From the NCBI RefSeq assembly GCF_002288925.2, contig NW_022098021.1, positions 4,227,920 through 4,291,919 of the forward strand: DNA of 64,000 nucleotides. The letters run 5' to 3'. This document shows positions 33,861 through 45,047 of this stretch, one piece after another. Both the position numbers and the translations under genes were made by a program. The stretch comes from Delphinapterus leucas (lineage: Eukaryota; Chordata; Mammalia; Artiodactyla; Monodontidae). How positions within the stretch are numbered: the stretch's first letter is position 1; every line of letters begins with the position of its first letter. The notes below the pieces were generated by a model, which saw only the letters and a list, made by a program, of their open reading frames with translations, was not told the DNA's origin and searched no databases.

Positions 33861-34601
33861 ACAGACCTTCTATTTAGGTCTTCCGCCCATTTTTGCACTG
33901 GGTTGTTTGTTTTTTTGATATTGAGCTGCATGAGCTGTTTGTATATTTTGGAGATTAATCCTTTGTCTGTTGTTTCATTTGCAAATATTTTCTCCCATTC
34001 TGAGGGTTGTCTTTTTGTCTTGTTTATGGTTTCCTTTGCTGTGCAAAAGCTTTTAAGTTTAATTAAGTCCCATTTGTTTATTTTTGTTTTTATTTCCATT
34101 ACTCTAAGAGGTGGGTCAAAAAGATCTTGCTGTGGTTTATGTCAAAGAGTGTTTTTCCTATGTTTTCCTCTAAGAGGTTTATAGTGTCTGGTCTTACATG
34201 TAAGAGGGAAGTTTATAGCAATTCAATCTCACCTCAAGAAACAAGAAAAATCTCAAATAAACAATCTAACCCTGAACTTAAAACAGCTAGAGAAAGAAGA
34301 ACAAAGAAAACCCAAAGTCATTAGAAGGAAAGAAATCATAAAAACCAGAGCAGAAATAAATGAAATAGAAGCAAAGAAAACAATAGCAAAGATCAATAAA
34401 GCTAAAAGCTGGTTCTATGAGAAGATAAACAAAATTGATAAACCCTTAGCCAGACTCATCAAGAAAAAAAGGGAGAGGACTCAAATCAATAAAATTAGAA
34501 ATGGAAAAGTAGAAACCACAACTGACACTGCAGAAATACAAAGGATTTTAAGAGACTACTACAAACAACTATATGACAATAAAATTGACAACCACGAAGA
34601 A

Positions 34602-35733
34602 ATGGACAAATTCTTGGAAAGGTACAATTTTCCAAGACTGAACCAGAAAGAAGTAGAAAATATAAACAGATGTATCACAAGTAATGAAATTGAAATCGTA
34701 ATTAAAAATCTTCCAACAAACAGAAGTCCAGGACCAGATGGCTTCACAGGTGAATTCTGTCAAACATTTAGAGAAGAGCTAACACCCATCCTTCTCAAAC
34801 TCTTCCAAAACACTGCAGAGGGAGAAACACTCCCAAATTCATTCTACAAAGCCACCATCACCCTGATACCAAAACCAGAAAAAGATATCACAAAAAAAGA
34901 AAATTATAGACCAATATCACTGATGAACATAGAGGTGAAAATCTTGAACAAAATACTAGCAAACAGAATCCAACAACACAGGAAAAGGATCATACACCAT
35001 GATCAAGTGGGATTTATCCCAGGGATGCAAGGATTCTTCAATATATGCAAATCAATCAATGTGATACACCACATTAACAAATTAAGGAATAAAAACCATA
35101 TGATCATCTCAGTAGATGCAGAAAAACTTTTGACAAAATTCAACACCCATTTATGATAAAAACTCTCCAGAAAATGGGCATAGAGGGAACCTACCTCAAC
35201 ATAATAAAGGCCATATAGGCAAACCCACAGCCAACATCATTCTCAATGGTGAAAAACTGAAAGCATTTCCACTAAGATCAGGAATAAGACAAGGATGTTC
35301 ACTCTCACCACTCTTATTCAACATAGTTTTGGAAGTCCTAGCCACGGCAATCAGAGAAGAAAAAGAAATAAAAGGAATACAAATTGGAAAAGAAGAAGTA
35401 AAACTGTCATTGTTTGCAGATGACATGATACTATACATAGAAAATCCTAAAGATGCCACCAGAAAACTACTAGAACTAATCAGTGAATTTGATAAGGTTG
35501 CAGGATACAAAATTAATGCACAGAAATCTCTGATATTCCTATACACCAACAAAGAAAAATCAGAAAGAGAAATTAAGGAAACACTCCCATTTACCATTGC
35601 AACAAAAAGCATAAAATACCTAGGAATAAACCTGCCTAAGGAGGCGAAAGGTTTGTACTCAGAAAACTATAAAACACTGATGAAAGTAATCAAAGATGGC
35701 ATAAACAGATGGAGAAATATACCATGTTCTTAG
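34602..35733 (+). pseudogene. L1 ORF2 reverse transcriptase fragment, broken
   Basis: The first open block (34602-35156) carries '[15 protein letters not shown]' and '[20 protein letters not shown]', finger and palm blocks of the L1 reverse transcriptase. A later block (35329-35733) carries the catalytic 'FADD' motif at 35413-35424 and 'KYLGINL'. A stop after 35153 and further stops near 35217 interrupt the frame between them, and another stop follows 35733. Homology continues without long frames to 36223. It belongs to the inverted half of the L1 and is inactive. Confidence 0.9.
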
Positions 35734-36223
35734 ATTGGAAGAATCAATATTGTGAAAATGACTCTACTACCCAAAGCAATCTACAGATTCAGTGCAATCC
35801 CTATCAAACTACCAATGACATTCTTCACAGAATTAGACCAAAAAATTTTATAATTCGTATGGAAACATGAAAGACCCTGAATAGCCAAAGCAATCTTGAG
35901 AAAGAAAAAAGGAGTTGGAGGAATCAGGTTTTCCGACTTCAAGCTACACCACAAAGCTACAGTAATCAAGACAGTATGCTACTGGCACAAAAACAGAAAT
36001 ATAGATCAATGGAACAGGATAGAAAGCCCAGAGATAAACCCACGCACATATGGACACCTAATTTACGACAAAGGAGGCAAGAACATACAACGGAGGAAAG
36101 ACAGTCTCTTCAATAAGTGGTGCTGGGAAAACTGGACAGTCACATGTAAAAGAATGAAATTAGGACACTCCCTAACACCATACACAAAAATAAACTCCAA
36201 ATGGATTAAAGACCTAAATGTAA

Positions 36224-36522
36224 CACATTATTGTTTATATTTACTTAAATTTTAATTTGTAACTATGTTGGTAGTGCATGAGTATATACTTCTTTAGAAA
36301 GCATTCAACAGTTAGAAAAAGAGTAGAATCCCATTTGTTATCACCTCTGAACCTGGTTCCCTTTTCCTTTCTTCAGAAATAACCACAGTTTATTCCTGCC
36401 ATATTACAGAACATTTTTCCAGAAGAAAAATTATTGACTGAAACTCAGTGAGAATACAAGTTTTAATATTGTCTTTTTTTAAAGAAACACCTGAAATATC
36501 TAGAGTTTAGACAGTACAAAAT
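36224..36522. other. Unique or very old repeat sequence
   Basis: The stretch 'cacctctgaacctggttccc' suggests an ancient LINE, but I cannot assign it. Confidence 0.3.
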
Positions 36523-36548
36523 GGCAAAAAAAAAAAAAAAAAAAAGAG

Positions 36549-36809
36549 GGGCTTCCCTGGTGGCGCAGTGGTTGAGAGTCCGCCTGCCGATGCAGGGGAC
36601 ACGGGTTCGTGCCCCGGTCCGGGAGGATCCCACATGCCGTGGAGCGGCTGGGCCCGTGAGCCATGGCCGCTGAGCCTGCGCGTCCGTNNNNNNNNNNNNN
36701 NNNNNNNNNNNNNNNNNNNNNNNNNNNNNNNNNNNNNNNNNNNNNNNNNNNNNNNNNNNNNNNNNNNNNNNNNNNNNNNNNNNNNNNAAAAAAAAAAAAA
36801 AAAAAAAAA
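36549..36809 (+). repeat. Short young CHR SINE containing the gap
   Basis: The head 'gcttccctggtggcgcagtgg' to 'gcctgcgcgtccg' is intact and near consensus. It is followed by 100 N and then a run of A. The missing part should be about the last 65 bases of the SINE before its tail. An A-tract with 'gag' precedes the element (36523-36548) and another follows it ('aaaagag' near 36806-36812), consistent with an A-rich target duplication. Confidence 0.9.
36688..36787. other. Assembly gap, 100 N
   Basis: Exactly 100 N, the usual placeholder for a gap of unknown length. It falls inside a young repeat next to homopolymer A. The likely cause is collapse or failure of short-read assembly. Confidence 0.98.
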
Positions 36810-36947
36810 AGAGCTTCCCATGAGATGTTGGATATATTTACTCTGTAAGCCCAGCTTCATAAATTCAACATGTCTCAATGGAAGGAAAATGGCGTGAAAG
36901 CTCTGGGCTTACATGACTAATTGATGTGCCCTCCAGAGTGTTTCTTG

Positions 36948-37092
36948 GAAGAAAGAAAGTGAGGGAGGGAGAGAGAGAGAAAGGAAGGAAGGATGGAAGG
37001 AGGGAAAAAAGGAAGAAAGAAAGAAAGGGAGGGAGGGAGAGAGGAAGTAAGGAAGGAAGAAAGAAGAAGGAAAGAAAGAAAGAAAGAAAGAA
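36948..37092. repeat. GA-rich (GAAA/GGAA)n low-complexity tract
   Basis: About 145 bp of almost pure purine on the plus strand with GAAA, GGAA and GGGA units. It produces spurious Lys/Arg/Glu-rich open frames on plus and Ser/Phe/Leu-rich ones on minus. Confidence 0.95.
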
Positions 37093-38125
37093 TCTCAGTC
37101 CTGAGGTTGTATCTACATAAGGAGGCCTCTGCCAATGTCTAAGCACTTTTCCCAAAGGCTGTTTAGTGTTCCACACCGATGACTCAAGTTAGGCGAGAGG
37201 TAGACAGGTGGCACCTACCACGGGTGACCTGTTAACAGTGTATCAGGAGACTGGATTTTCATAAAATATGATAAAATGCCCTGGTTTGCAGTGTTTCGCA
37301 AAGCAGACATGATTCCCGAGGCACAGAATAAACAGCCAAAGTTTCTGTGTGCTGGTTAATTCCTTTCTCACATGTTTTAGTGGAACCACTGACTACCGGG
37401 ATGTAATTCCACGACTCAGGTGCTCTGAACATTCTATAATCTGGTAAATGGTACTTTCATGGCCGAAAAGGGTTCACACAGCTTCCCTCTGGCTACCATC
37501 CAGGGCAGAGTCCTTGGCACCGGGCATCTCGTTCCTTTGACCAGATGGACGAGATGCGGGACTCTGGATGGGTGACCTGGCCGCTCTCCGGAGGTCAGGA
37601 CAGGAGACTGGATCCCTTCACGGACGTGGGAATGAGTCAACAGTGAATGGGCGGGCACCCATGGCGGATACACCTGCTCTTACAGCCAGCACCTTGAGCG
37701 CTCTGGCAGGACGCGAGGACAGGCCAGTCGCCACGTGTCCTGTGCTTTGCTGGCGCTGATGGCCTCTGGAGGAGAGAGCACCTGGCTTTCTTTCTTTGTC
37801 ACCCATGCCCAGGCAGTCGGTTCATGGCAAGTTTGAGCAGAATATTTCTTAGAAGTCGTCTGGCAGCCAGATTGTTTTTGGACTGATATCATTTTGAAAG
37901 GATCTATTAAAGGGAATGATTAGTTGGGGATTATGATGACCACACACCTTGGGGGCCAGGGAAATGGGTCCATGACCTGCTGCCCTGAGCCTAATTCTGG
38001 ACAGCCCTGTTGTGTGTGTGTGTGGGGGGGGTCCCGAAGGATTTGGAGAGAAGAAGAACCCCCCTGAGTAAACTTACAAAGCTGGTTTACTCCATGAGTA
38101 AAATACTCTTAACCAATGGCCTCCA
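37093..38125. other. Unique sequence
   Basis: No gene was recognised. A short (TG)n followed by G8 lies at 38011-38030. Confidence 0.4.
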
Positions 38126-38300
38126 GGCTGACAATCAGGTCGATCTATTCAACAACCGAGGAACTGTGCAAAATGAGGGCAAGCAACAAAACACAGCCCA
38201 GGCCCTGCCCTCGAGGGACTGACAGTTACTTACCGCTGTCCCCGCACACCGCGCAGGCCTGGCCCATGGCAGGCGCTCAGTACACAGGCGTTAACCAGGA
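38126..38300 (-). repeat. L2 3' end, diverged
   Basis: 'tctattcaacaaccgaggaa' and 'caggccctgccctcgaggga', then 'ctgacag', resemble the reverse complement of the L2 3' end. Confidence 0.45.
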
Positions 38301-38409
38301 AGGCAGGAAGGATCCGTCACAGAACGCGCGCCTGCAAGCGGGGAGGGCAGGGATTCAAGGAGGGTTTGAAGAAGGATTTGTAGCATTTTGAGAAGCACAC
38401 TTGGCCATG

Positions 38410-38820
38410 TTTGAGAGCACTGGCTTTGGAGTCAGGCAGGCCTGTTTCAAATTCTTTTTTTAAAAAAAATATTTATTTATTTATGTATTTTGGCTGCGCC
38501 GGGTCCTAGTTGCGGAGTCCTTGTTGAGGCATGCAAACCCTTAGTTGCAGCATGCATGTGAGAAGCTAGTTCCCCGACCAGGGAGAACCCAGGCCCCCTG
38601 CATTGGGAGCGTGGAGTCTTACCCACTGGACCACCAGAGAAGTCCCCTGTTTCAAATTCTTACTGCCGCTTACAAACTTTGTGATCATGGGCAAACTCCT
38701 GAATATTTCCGAGCCTCAGTTTCTGCATCTGTAAAACAGGGTCAATAATACTGACCTTGCAGCATTGCTCTACAAATGAAAGGAGATAACATATGTGAAG
38801 CCTTTAACACACTCGGTAAG
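38410..38820 (+). repeat. MIR split by a SINE
   Basis: The left part 'ctggctttggagtcaggcag' (38421-38440) and the right parts 'gtgatcatgggcaaactcct', 'gagcctcagtttctgcatct' and 'gtaaaacagggtcaat' are one MIR on the plus strand. A SINE at 38457-38645 interrupts it and duplicated 16 bp of it. Confidence 0.85.
38457..38645 (-). repeat. Compact tRNA-derived SINE inside MIR
   Basis: It has a T-rich start, (TTTA)n, 'ttggctgcgccgggtcctag', and ends 'ggaccaccagagaagtcc'. It is flanked by a perfect 16-bp duplication, 'cctgtttcaaattctt', at 38441-38456 and 38646-38661. Confidence 0.94.
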
Positions 38821-39564
38821 TAGAGACAATTATTACCATGTAAAAGATATGACAAAGTGATGTGTTCAGGGAACTACAAGCAACTTAACAAGCGTGGATC
38901 TGGCCACGTGTGCGTCAGCCAAGAGCAAGGAGGCTGGAAGGGGGCGGGGCCACCTCCAAAGAGCCTTGTAGGGCAGCGTTTGGGACCCGACCTAAGTCCA
39001 GAGAGAACCAGTGGAAGGTCTGGCTGGGATAGGAGTGAAAGTAGAATGGAGGGGAGGGGGGAGAGGGGAGGAGCCATCTCTACCCGCGGGTGTTGAAATG
39101 TAAACACAAGGAAACACGGCTGTTTGCTGAAGGCTCTTCACGAGATTGAAAGAGGGAAGACCACCAGCTCAGAAGTCCTTGGCTCCCAGCCCGCAGGCCA
39201 TGTCACAAGATCTCAAGGACGTTTGCTAACTTTGCAGGTACGCGTCTTCACATTGAGGGGCGTGTGCCTGTTCTGGGCTTTGACTGGACGCACGGTGTGG
39301 ACGTGCAGCCATAGGACGCAGGCTGGGAGGCGTGCTCACAGTGGGCTGTCACTGAACTGCGTTCCTCCGCTCACGCTGCGTCTCCCGCTGGTTTTCAAGG
39401 AGATCTATGAAGGCTCTTATTTTCCACTTCCAGGTTTTCTGTAATCTTCAGAGGTGAGTAAAGAAGATGTGGGGAATACAAACACTGATTAGGGCCAAAA
39501 AACAAAGACGAAAACCTCTCCAAAACGAGTTCGGCACACCAGCTCTTGGACCCTGGAGGATTAG
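38821..39564. other. Unique sequence
   Basis: No gene was recognised. GC-richer near 38.93-39.09 kb. Confidence 0.4.
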
Positions 39565-39665
39565 GGACCTCAGTTTCTCCAGCTGTACAGTAGTGGTCCC
39601 TGCCTCCTTAGGACTGCTGTGAGGACTCAAAAGAGAGAAGCTGCCTGGAGCACGGACGCCGTAGG
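39565..39665 (+). repeat. MIR fragment
   Basis: 'gacctcagtttctccagctg' and 'actgctgtgaggactcaaaa' fit the middle of MIR. Confidence 0.55.
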
Positions 39666-39917
39666 AGGTCTTAAGTCTGTAGGAACTGAACTTGACAACG
39701 ATGGTGAAACAGACCCTAACACCTGCCAACGAGGATTCCGAGGTGGGAGCTCCAGGCACAAAAGCAGTAAGGACGATGCATCTCTCCCTTCTGTCGCTTA
39801 AAAAGAGAACAAGACCAAAACTAAACCCAAATAAAACCAAAAAATTTCCATTCAGGGCCTGCTCTGTGCAGAATTTCAAAATAGGCAAAATTTATTTTTG
39901 TCTTTCACTACCCTGAA

Positions 39918-40395
39918 TTTAAAAAAAAAAAACCCCATAACATCAAATTTCCCTTCTTAACCATTTTAAAGTGAATAGTTCCGTAGTGTTAAGCATATTC
40001 ACATCGTTGTGAAACCAGTCTCCAGAACTTTTTCCATCTTGCAAAACTGAAACTCCACATCCATGGAACACTGACCTCCCCCGTCCCCCTCCCCCAGCCC
40101 CTGGCGACCACCATCCTACTTTCTGTCTCTATGAATTTGATTGCTCTCGGTATCTCATATAAGTGGCATCATGCAGTATTTGTCTTTTTGTGAATGGCTT
40201 ATTTCACTTAGCATGATGTCCTCAAGGTTTATCCATGATGTAGCGTGTGTCAGGATATCCTTCCTTTTAAAGGCTGAATAATATTCCACTGTATGGAGGG
40301 ACCACATTTTGTTTATCTGTTCATCCCCCAAAGGAAACTTGGGTTCCTTCCACCTTTTGGCTTCTGTGAATAATGCTGCTCTGAACATCTATACA
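39918..40395 (-). repeat. Old L1 3' end with ORF2 relic
   Basis: An A-tract, then 'cttaaccattttaaagtgaa', 'tcctactttctgtctctatg', 'taagtggcatcatgcagtat' and 'ctgaataatattccactgta' follow an L1M in reverse complement. A 77-residue minus-strand frame at 40155-40388 contains 'EYYSAFKRKD', from the ORF2 end. It is an old, dead copy. Confidence 0.8.
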
Positions 40396-41819
40396 AATAA
40401 CTCTCTCTCCTCTTCCTCCCTCCCTCTCCTTCCTTCTGATTTGTAATCCAAGTTTCTGGTGATTTCACCCTTTACTCAACATTCTGTCGTCAGGAAAGGA
40501 GATCTGAGAAATCATTAACACCTTGGTGCAAATGTGATTAACGTGTTATCTCTAAATGAGAGTGAATTTTAAAAAGAGAACCTAAGGGGAAGGCACATAA
40601 GGAAATGAATATCAAACTCATGGGTTTCAGGCTGAGGTCTCTGGACGGGGGCTGTGTGGGCCTGTGGACTCCCTGGAACATCTCAGAGCGGACTAGGGGT
40701 TCTCCGCCCATGAATGCACAGCTCTGTTCCCATCAGACCAGAACTTCCTTGTCTTATGTGCCAATTCCAAACTGAGCCCATCTGAAGCACCAAACTCACA
40801 GAGGAAATCTAAAAATTAAGCCTCCACGCCTCTTAATCATTTCATTTTATACCAGGAGGGAAAATCCTTATCAGGTACTCATTCTACTCAAATCACGGCT
40901 CAAGTCAAAGCCCGGAACCCTCCTTCACGCCGAGCCTTGGCCTCGCTCTGGCTTCTCAGGAGCCGGACCTCCTGCGTGTTTCTAATCCACCCACCGTGGG
41001 TTTACTAATCTTCTCTTATCTTTTCCCCCTGATGGGCTCCTGCTCTGCTCTCCACACCTGTCAATTCACCCCCCTCCCATCATTAACCACCACCATCGTG
41101 TTGTTGCCAGAAACGCAAACCCTCCTACAGCCCAGGACGTGCAAGCGCGGAGATGTTTTTCCTCCTACAGACTTCGCACTCTGTGTTCTCAGGAAATGTT
41201 AATAAGCTGCAGGAATTCGTGGCTGTTCAGTGAAGTCTCGCTCTTCTTTCTTCAGCGGTAGCCTGTCAACTTTAATCAGCTACGAGGCCTGTGTGCTTCC
41301 TTTCGCGATGCCTCTCACATCCCTCCCCCGCTATCCGCTTCCACACAGGCTGGGGGTGTGGGCTTGCCGGGAAGACAACGGTAGATGTCAAAGCAACTCT
41401 GGCGGCAAATGCAGAGTTTGGAAGCATAGCCAGGGCTAATTACCAAGCGGTGGGGTGACCAGCCGAGAGTCAGGTGAGCGGGAACTGTTGAGCAGGGATG
41501 AAGGTGGTGGAGGATGAGGGTGGGTGCCAGGTTCAGGAACAAACGCAGAAAAGAGAGCAGGAACCCGAAACCCAAGGAGGAACTGGATCCTGGAGATAGC
41601 CTTCTGCTGACTGCTTTTTTTTAAAAAAATGAGTAGACCAGTCAGCTGTGTTTTGGGGATATGTTCTTTCTTTAAGACTCCCCATTCCCAATGAAAACCC
41701 TCACGGTATTTAAAAAATATCTTTCTTAGACCAGTTACACTAGAGTCTCTGAAGATGGGCAAACCAGAAGCTTCCCAGGGGATGTCAGAGAAGCCAGAAT
41801 TAAGCACAACTTGATCCTC
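40396..41819. other. Unique sequence
   Basis: No gene was recognised. Some L2-like composition near 40.87-41.0 kb. Confidence 0.4.
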
Positions 41820-42060
41820 TGCCCCTGCATCCGTCCTCCATACTGCTTCCAGATGAACCTTTGTAGTGATGCTTTAGGACCTCCTATGGCTCTCCATTGA
41901 CTTCTGAGTTGGCCGGGTTCCTCGTCCTGTTCTTTGAGACCCTGGACGTCCTGGCTGAGCCCACCTCCACCCAGTGGCCTGCCTGTCTTCCTCTCACTGC
42001 CCATCTTGCTGTTTTTCCCGCAGTGTCCTTGGACGTGATGCGGGGAGCCTGCTTGACTCC
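41820..42060 (+). repeat. L2 LINE fragment
   Basis: 'ggacctcctatggctctcca' with 'ttgacttctgagttgg' resembles the L2 '...ctccccatggctccccattgcc...' block. The rest is diverged. Confidence 0.5.
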
Positions 42061-42344
42061 TGCCGTACGGAGGCCCTGGGTGGGACAGGCCCGGGTAAGG
42101 TACAGGCGTGGGAAGGACAGCCCATCTGGCAGGCAGAACACGGTGTCTGAAGCCATGTGAGCAAACACACTGAAACCCAGAGCAAGGTTTGGAGGGGTCC
42201 CGTGATGGGGGGTGTGTGGAAATGTTCAGGTTCCAATAGACAGGAAGTCCACAGATCAGAGCCGGCACCCAGCCAGGGATCTGTGGTCCTACAGCCCTAG
42301 AGGGACCACCTGTCAAGCCTTGTTGGGCAATGAGAACAAGGTAG

Positions 42345-42510
42345 AATGTCGTGCCTCTCTGTGCCTTGTTTTTCTGATAAGAAAAATGGGATAAGATTAT
42401 TTTATGGATAATCTCAGAGGAATATTTTGAGGATTAAATGGATCATATTATGTAATAAGTACTTCAAATGGTGTCTGGTATACAATAAGTATGCAATCAA
42501 TGTTAGCTCC
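42345..42510 (+). repeat. MIR 3' half
   Basis: 'ttttctgataagaaaaatgg', 'tattttgaggattaaatgga' and 'tgtctggtatacaataagta' match the MIR 3' half. Confidence 0.7.
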
Positions 42511-42616
42511 TAGGGAAAGAAGGCGGGCAGGGCTGGGTTGAGGACCCACCTAGCCCTCTAACACCCTTCAGGTTCCTCCTTTTTATATCTCCGAAGTCCC
42601 ACCCAGCCTTTCTTTT

Positions 42617-42766
42617 CTTTTTTTTTTAAAGCAATTTATTTTATTTCATCTTTGGCTGCTCTATGCAGCAGGCAGGATCTTAGTTCCCCGACCAGGGATT
42701 GAACCCTCGCCCCCTGCAGTGGAAGGCAGCGCGGAGTCCTAACCACTGGACCACCAGGGAAGTCCC
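42617..42766 (-). repeat. Compact tRNA-derived SINE
   Basis: It has a T-rich start, 'tttggctgctctatgcagca', 'cttagttccccgaccaggga', and ends 'gaccaccagggaagtccc'. The flanks 'cccacccagcctttc' and 'cccatctagcctttc' resemble each other, a worn duplication. Confidence 0.88.
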
Positions 42767-42781
42767 CCATCTAGCCTTTCA

Positions 42782-43588
42782 ACTCCATCTCAGACGCCAC
42801 ATCCTTTACTCAAGATTTCCTCTTCCGAGCCTCCGATCAGGAGTGGCCGAACCTTCCCCTGCATCCATCTGTCACTACACCAGGTACTCTGAATGTGCCT
42901 GCCTTCTGCCAGTCAGCTGGGCACTTGTTTTATTCCTTTTTGGAACCATATGCCGGGAAACTGTGCCATGGCTGCCAGGCTGTAGTACACATGAATTGTC
43001 TGAGTTGAATCGCACGTTTTGAAGACAACCAATTGGCCCTACAAAAATGCTACCTGAAATCCCCCAGCTGGGCACCTGTGAAACGTGGAGGTTTAGTGCT
43101 TTGAGGCAACTGTCCTTCACTTGTTGCTTCACACCTGTAAGGAAGATTGATTGCACATTCAAAGTCTGATCGTTGGTCACGTGTAAAGCCTGGCCGTTTC
43201 AAAGAGTTCCACCATTAAGATCTTCGCTATCCGCAAGGTCGGTTGCAGAGAAGGTTGCAGGTTGACAGAGTAAACCAGTATCTGGCCAAAAACTCGCAAA
43301 TGTTTGGGATGGCATGTCGGTGCTGAGCAGTGGTGGCCTGTCGTTCTCGGCCCATGTTAGCGCGAGGAAGTGGGCTGTTTGGGCGGGGCTGCGCAGTCAG
43401 CTGCATTATATTTGGAGAAGAAAAATGCTAGACTTGCTAGAGTTGTGTTTGACACTTACCTCCTGCACTTCTCGGCAAATAAACTGTAAGTCGTTTGTCG
43501 TTCTCCACCTAGACCGTACTTCCTTCTCAAACGTTTTTGTGTCCCATTTGCCGGGGAGCCGCAGGATCTTAATTGTAGGACGGCATCA
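42782..43588. other. Unique sequence
   Basis: Possibly an L2 relic at 42.78-42.96 kb. No gene was recognised. Confidence 0.4.
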
Positions 43589-43603
43589 GAACCTGCCAGC
43601 GAG

Positions 43604-44325
43604 TTGGTGGGAATGTAAATGGGTGCAGCCACTATGGAGAACAGTATGGAGGTTCCTCAAAAAATGAGAGCTACCATATGACCCAGCAATCCCACTCCTG
43701 GGCATATACCCAGACAAAACTATAATTTGAAAAGATACAGGCACCCCTATGTTCATAGCAGCGCTATTCACAACAGCCAAGACATGGAAGCAACCTAAAT
43801 GTCCATCAACAGATGAGTGGATAAAGAAGATGTGGTACATATATACAATAGAATATTACTCAGCCATAAAAGGAATGAAATAATGCCATTTGCAGCAACA
43901 TGGATGGACCTAGAGATTGTCATACTAAGTGAAATATGTCAGAAAGAGAAAGACAGATATCATATGGTATCACTTATATGTGGAATCTCAAGTATGACAC
44001 AAATGAACCTATCTATGAAACAGAAACAGGCTCACAGACATAGAGAACAGACCTGTGGTTGCCATGGGGGAGGGTGGGGAGGGGAGGGAAGGAGTGGGAG
44101 GTTGGGATTAGCAGATGCAAACTGTTATATAGAGAATGGAAACACAACAAGGCCCTACTGTCGTAGCACAGGGAGCTACGTTCAATATCCTGTGATAAAC
44201 CATATTGGAAAAGAATATGAAAAAGAATGTGTGACTGAATCACTTTGCTGCACAGCGAAAACTAACACAACATTGTAAATCAACTGTACTTTAATAAAAC
44301 AAACTTCAAAAAAAACCAAAAGCAA
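43604..44325 (+). mobile_element. 5'-truncated L1: ORF2 end and 3' UTR
   Basis: Starting with 'tggtgggaatgtaaatgggt', the element encodes '[20 protein letters not shown]' and then the '[14 protein letters not shown]'-like stretch in a shifted frame, followed by '[18 protein letters not shown]'. The 3' UTR ends 'actttaataaaac' and an A-rich tail. The flanks 'aacctgccagcgag' (43590-43603) and 'aacctgccagtgag' (44326-44339) are a duplication with one mismatch. No catalytic domain remains. Confidence 0.92.
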
Positions 44326-44339
44326 AACCTGCCAGTGAG

Positions 44340-44504
44340 AAGTGGGCGGCAAGGCGTGCACCTCTTTGCCCAAGGCTGTGTGTTAACCACACACACTGAC
44401 GTGAGCGTGAGGGTTCGAGGCCACACAACGAGCACGTTTCGTCTGGGTTAACTGGCCCTCCGCACCACCTCCTGCCCAAAGCCCACTGAAAACTGACCAG
44501 CAAG
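44340..44504. other. Unique sequence
   Basis: Nothing recognised. Confidence 0.35.
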
Positions 44505-44560
44505 GGCTGTTGTTGCCCTGGGCATAGAATAGGTGCTCAACAAATGCTTATAGATTGGTT
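44505..44560 (+). repeat. L2 3' end
   Basis: 'gggcatagaataggtgctca' followed by 'acaaatgctta' matches the L2 terminus. Confidence 0.7.
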
Positions 44561-44930
44561 GCCTTGCGACATTTATTCAATGTCTGGAGGGTACAGAAAC
44601 GGTGTCTATGCATGAGGAGCGTATGGGTTTAACAGGAGAAATAATTTCTGAGTTGGGCTAGAAGGTGTGAGCCTGTAAAGCAGGTAAAGAAAATGAAGAC
44701 GTGAAGGAAGGTAGCACAGGGCCTTGGGACGTCACGGCCCGTGGATTCCTGTGTTGAAGCCTGAGCCCCACCTCTCGGAGTCACGTCTGGGCAGCAGGAC
44801 GCTGGGGTGATGTGCAGGTGATGGGAAGGTGTCTGTCCTGGCTTTGACCCGGGGTCTTTGTTTTTCTGGAAGCATTCCTGCCTTTCCCCTGGGTTCTTGG
44901 GACTCCTCTGCGTGTGTGGGAGGGGTTAAA

Positions 44931-45047
44931 GCATGGATGGATGGATGGGCGGATGGATGGATGGATGGATGGGTGGGTGGATGGATGGATGGGTGGGTGG
45001 ATGGATGGATGGATGGATGGATGGATGGATGGGTGGATGGATGGCTA
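44931..45047. repeat. (GGAT)n tetranucleotide microsatellite
   Basis: About 117 bp of GGAT/GGGT units with a few variants. The plus-strand frame over it translates to a 'DGWM' repeat, which is an artefact and not a protein. Confidence 0.97.

Larger units (their letters stand above)
32931..36223 (-). mobile_element. L1 insertion with inverted 5' half (twin priming)
   Basis: This is one retrotransposition event in two pieces. The left piece (about 32931-34208) is L1 3' UTR and the ORF2 end on the minus strand. The right piece (about 34209-36223) is the upstream part of ORF2 on the plus strand. The plus piece ends 'gacctaaatgtaa' and the minus piece begins, on its own strand, with 'catgtaagaccagacacta'. 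These are neighbouring positions in L1 ORF2, so the pieces meet at a single break. The outer flanks share 'cacattatt' (32920-32928 and 36224-36232). This fits second-strand priming by the other cut end during insertion. The 5' end is also truncated: the endonuclease domain and ORF1 are missing. Confidence 0.9.

Noticed and set aside
34602..35733. Reverse transcriptase-like protein, possibly a retron or another RT-based system
   Set aside because: The motifs and flanking sequence are those of mammalian L1 ORF2. It has internal stops and lies in a truncated, inverted L1 copy.
36507..36897. Open frames of 61 to 123 codons with runs of unknown residues
   Set aside because: They are translations of a SINE across the N gap.
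36926..37120. Lys/Arg/Glu-rich 64-codon frame resembling a charged nuclear protein
   Set aside because: It is the GA-rich low-complexity tract.
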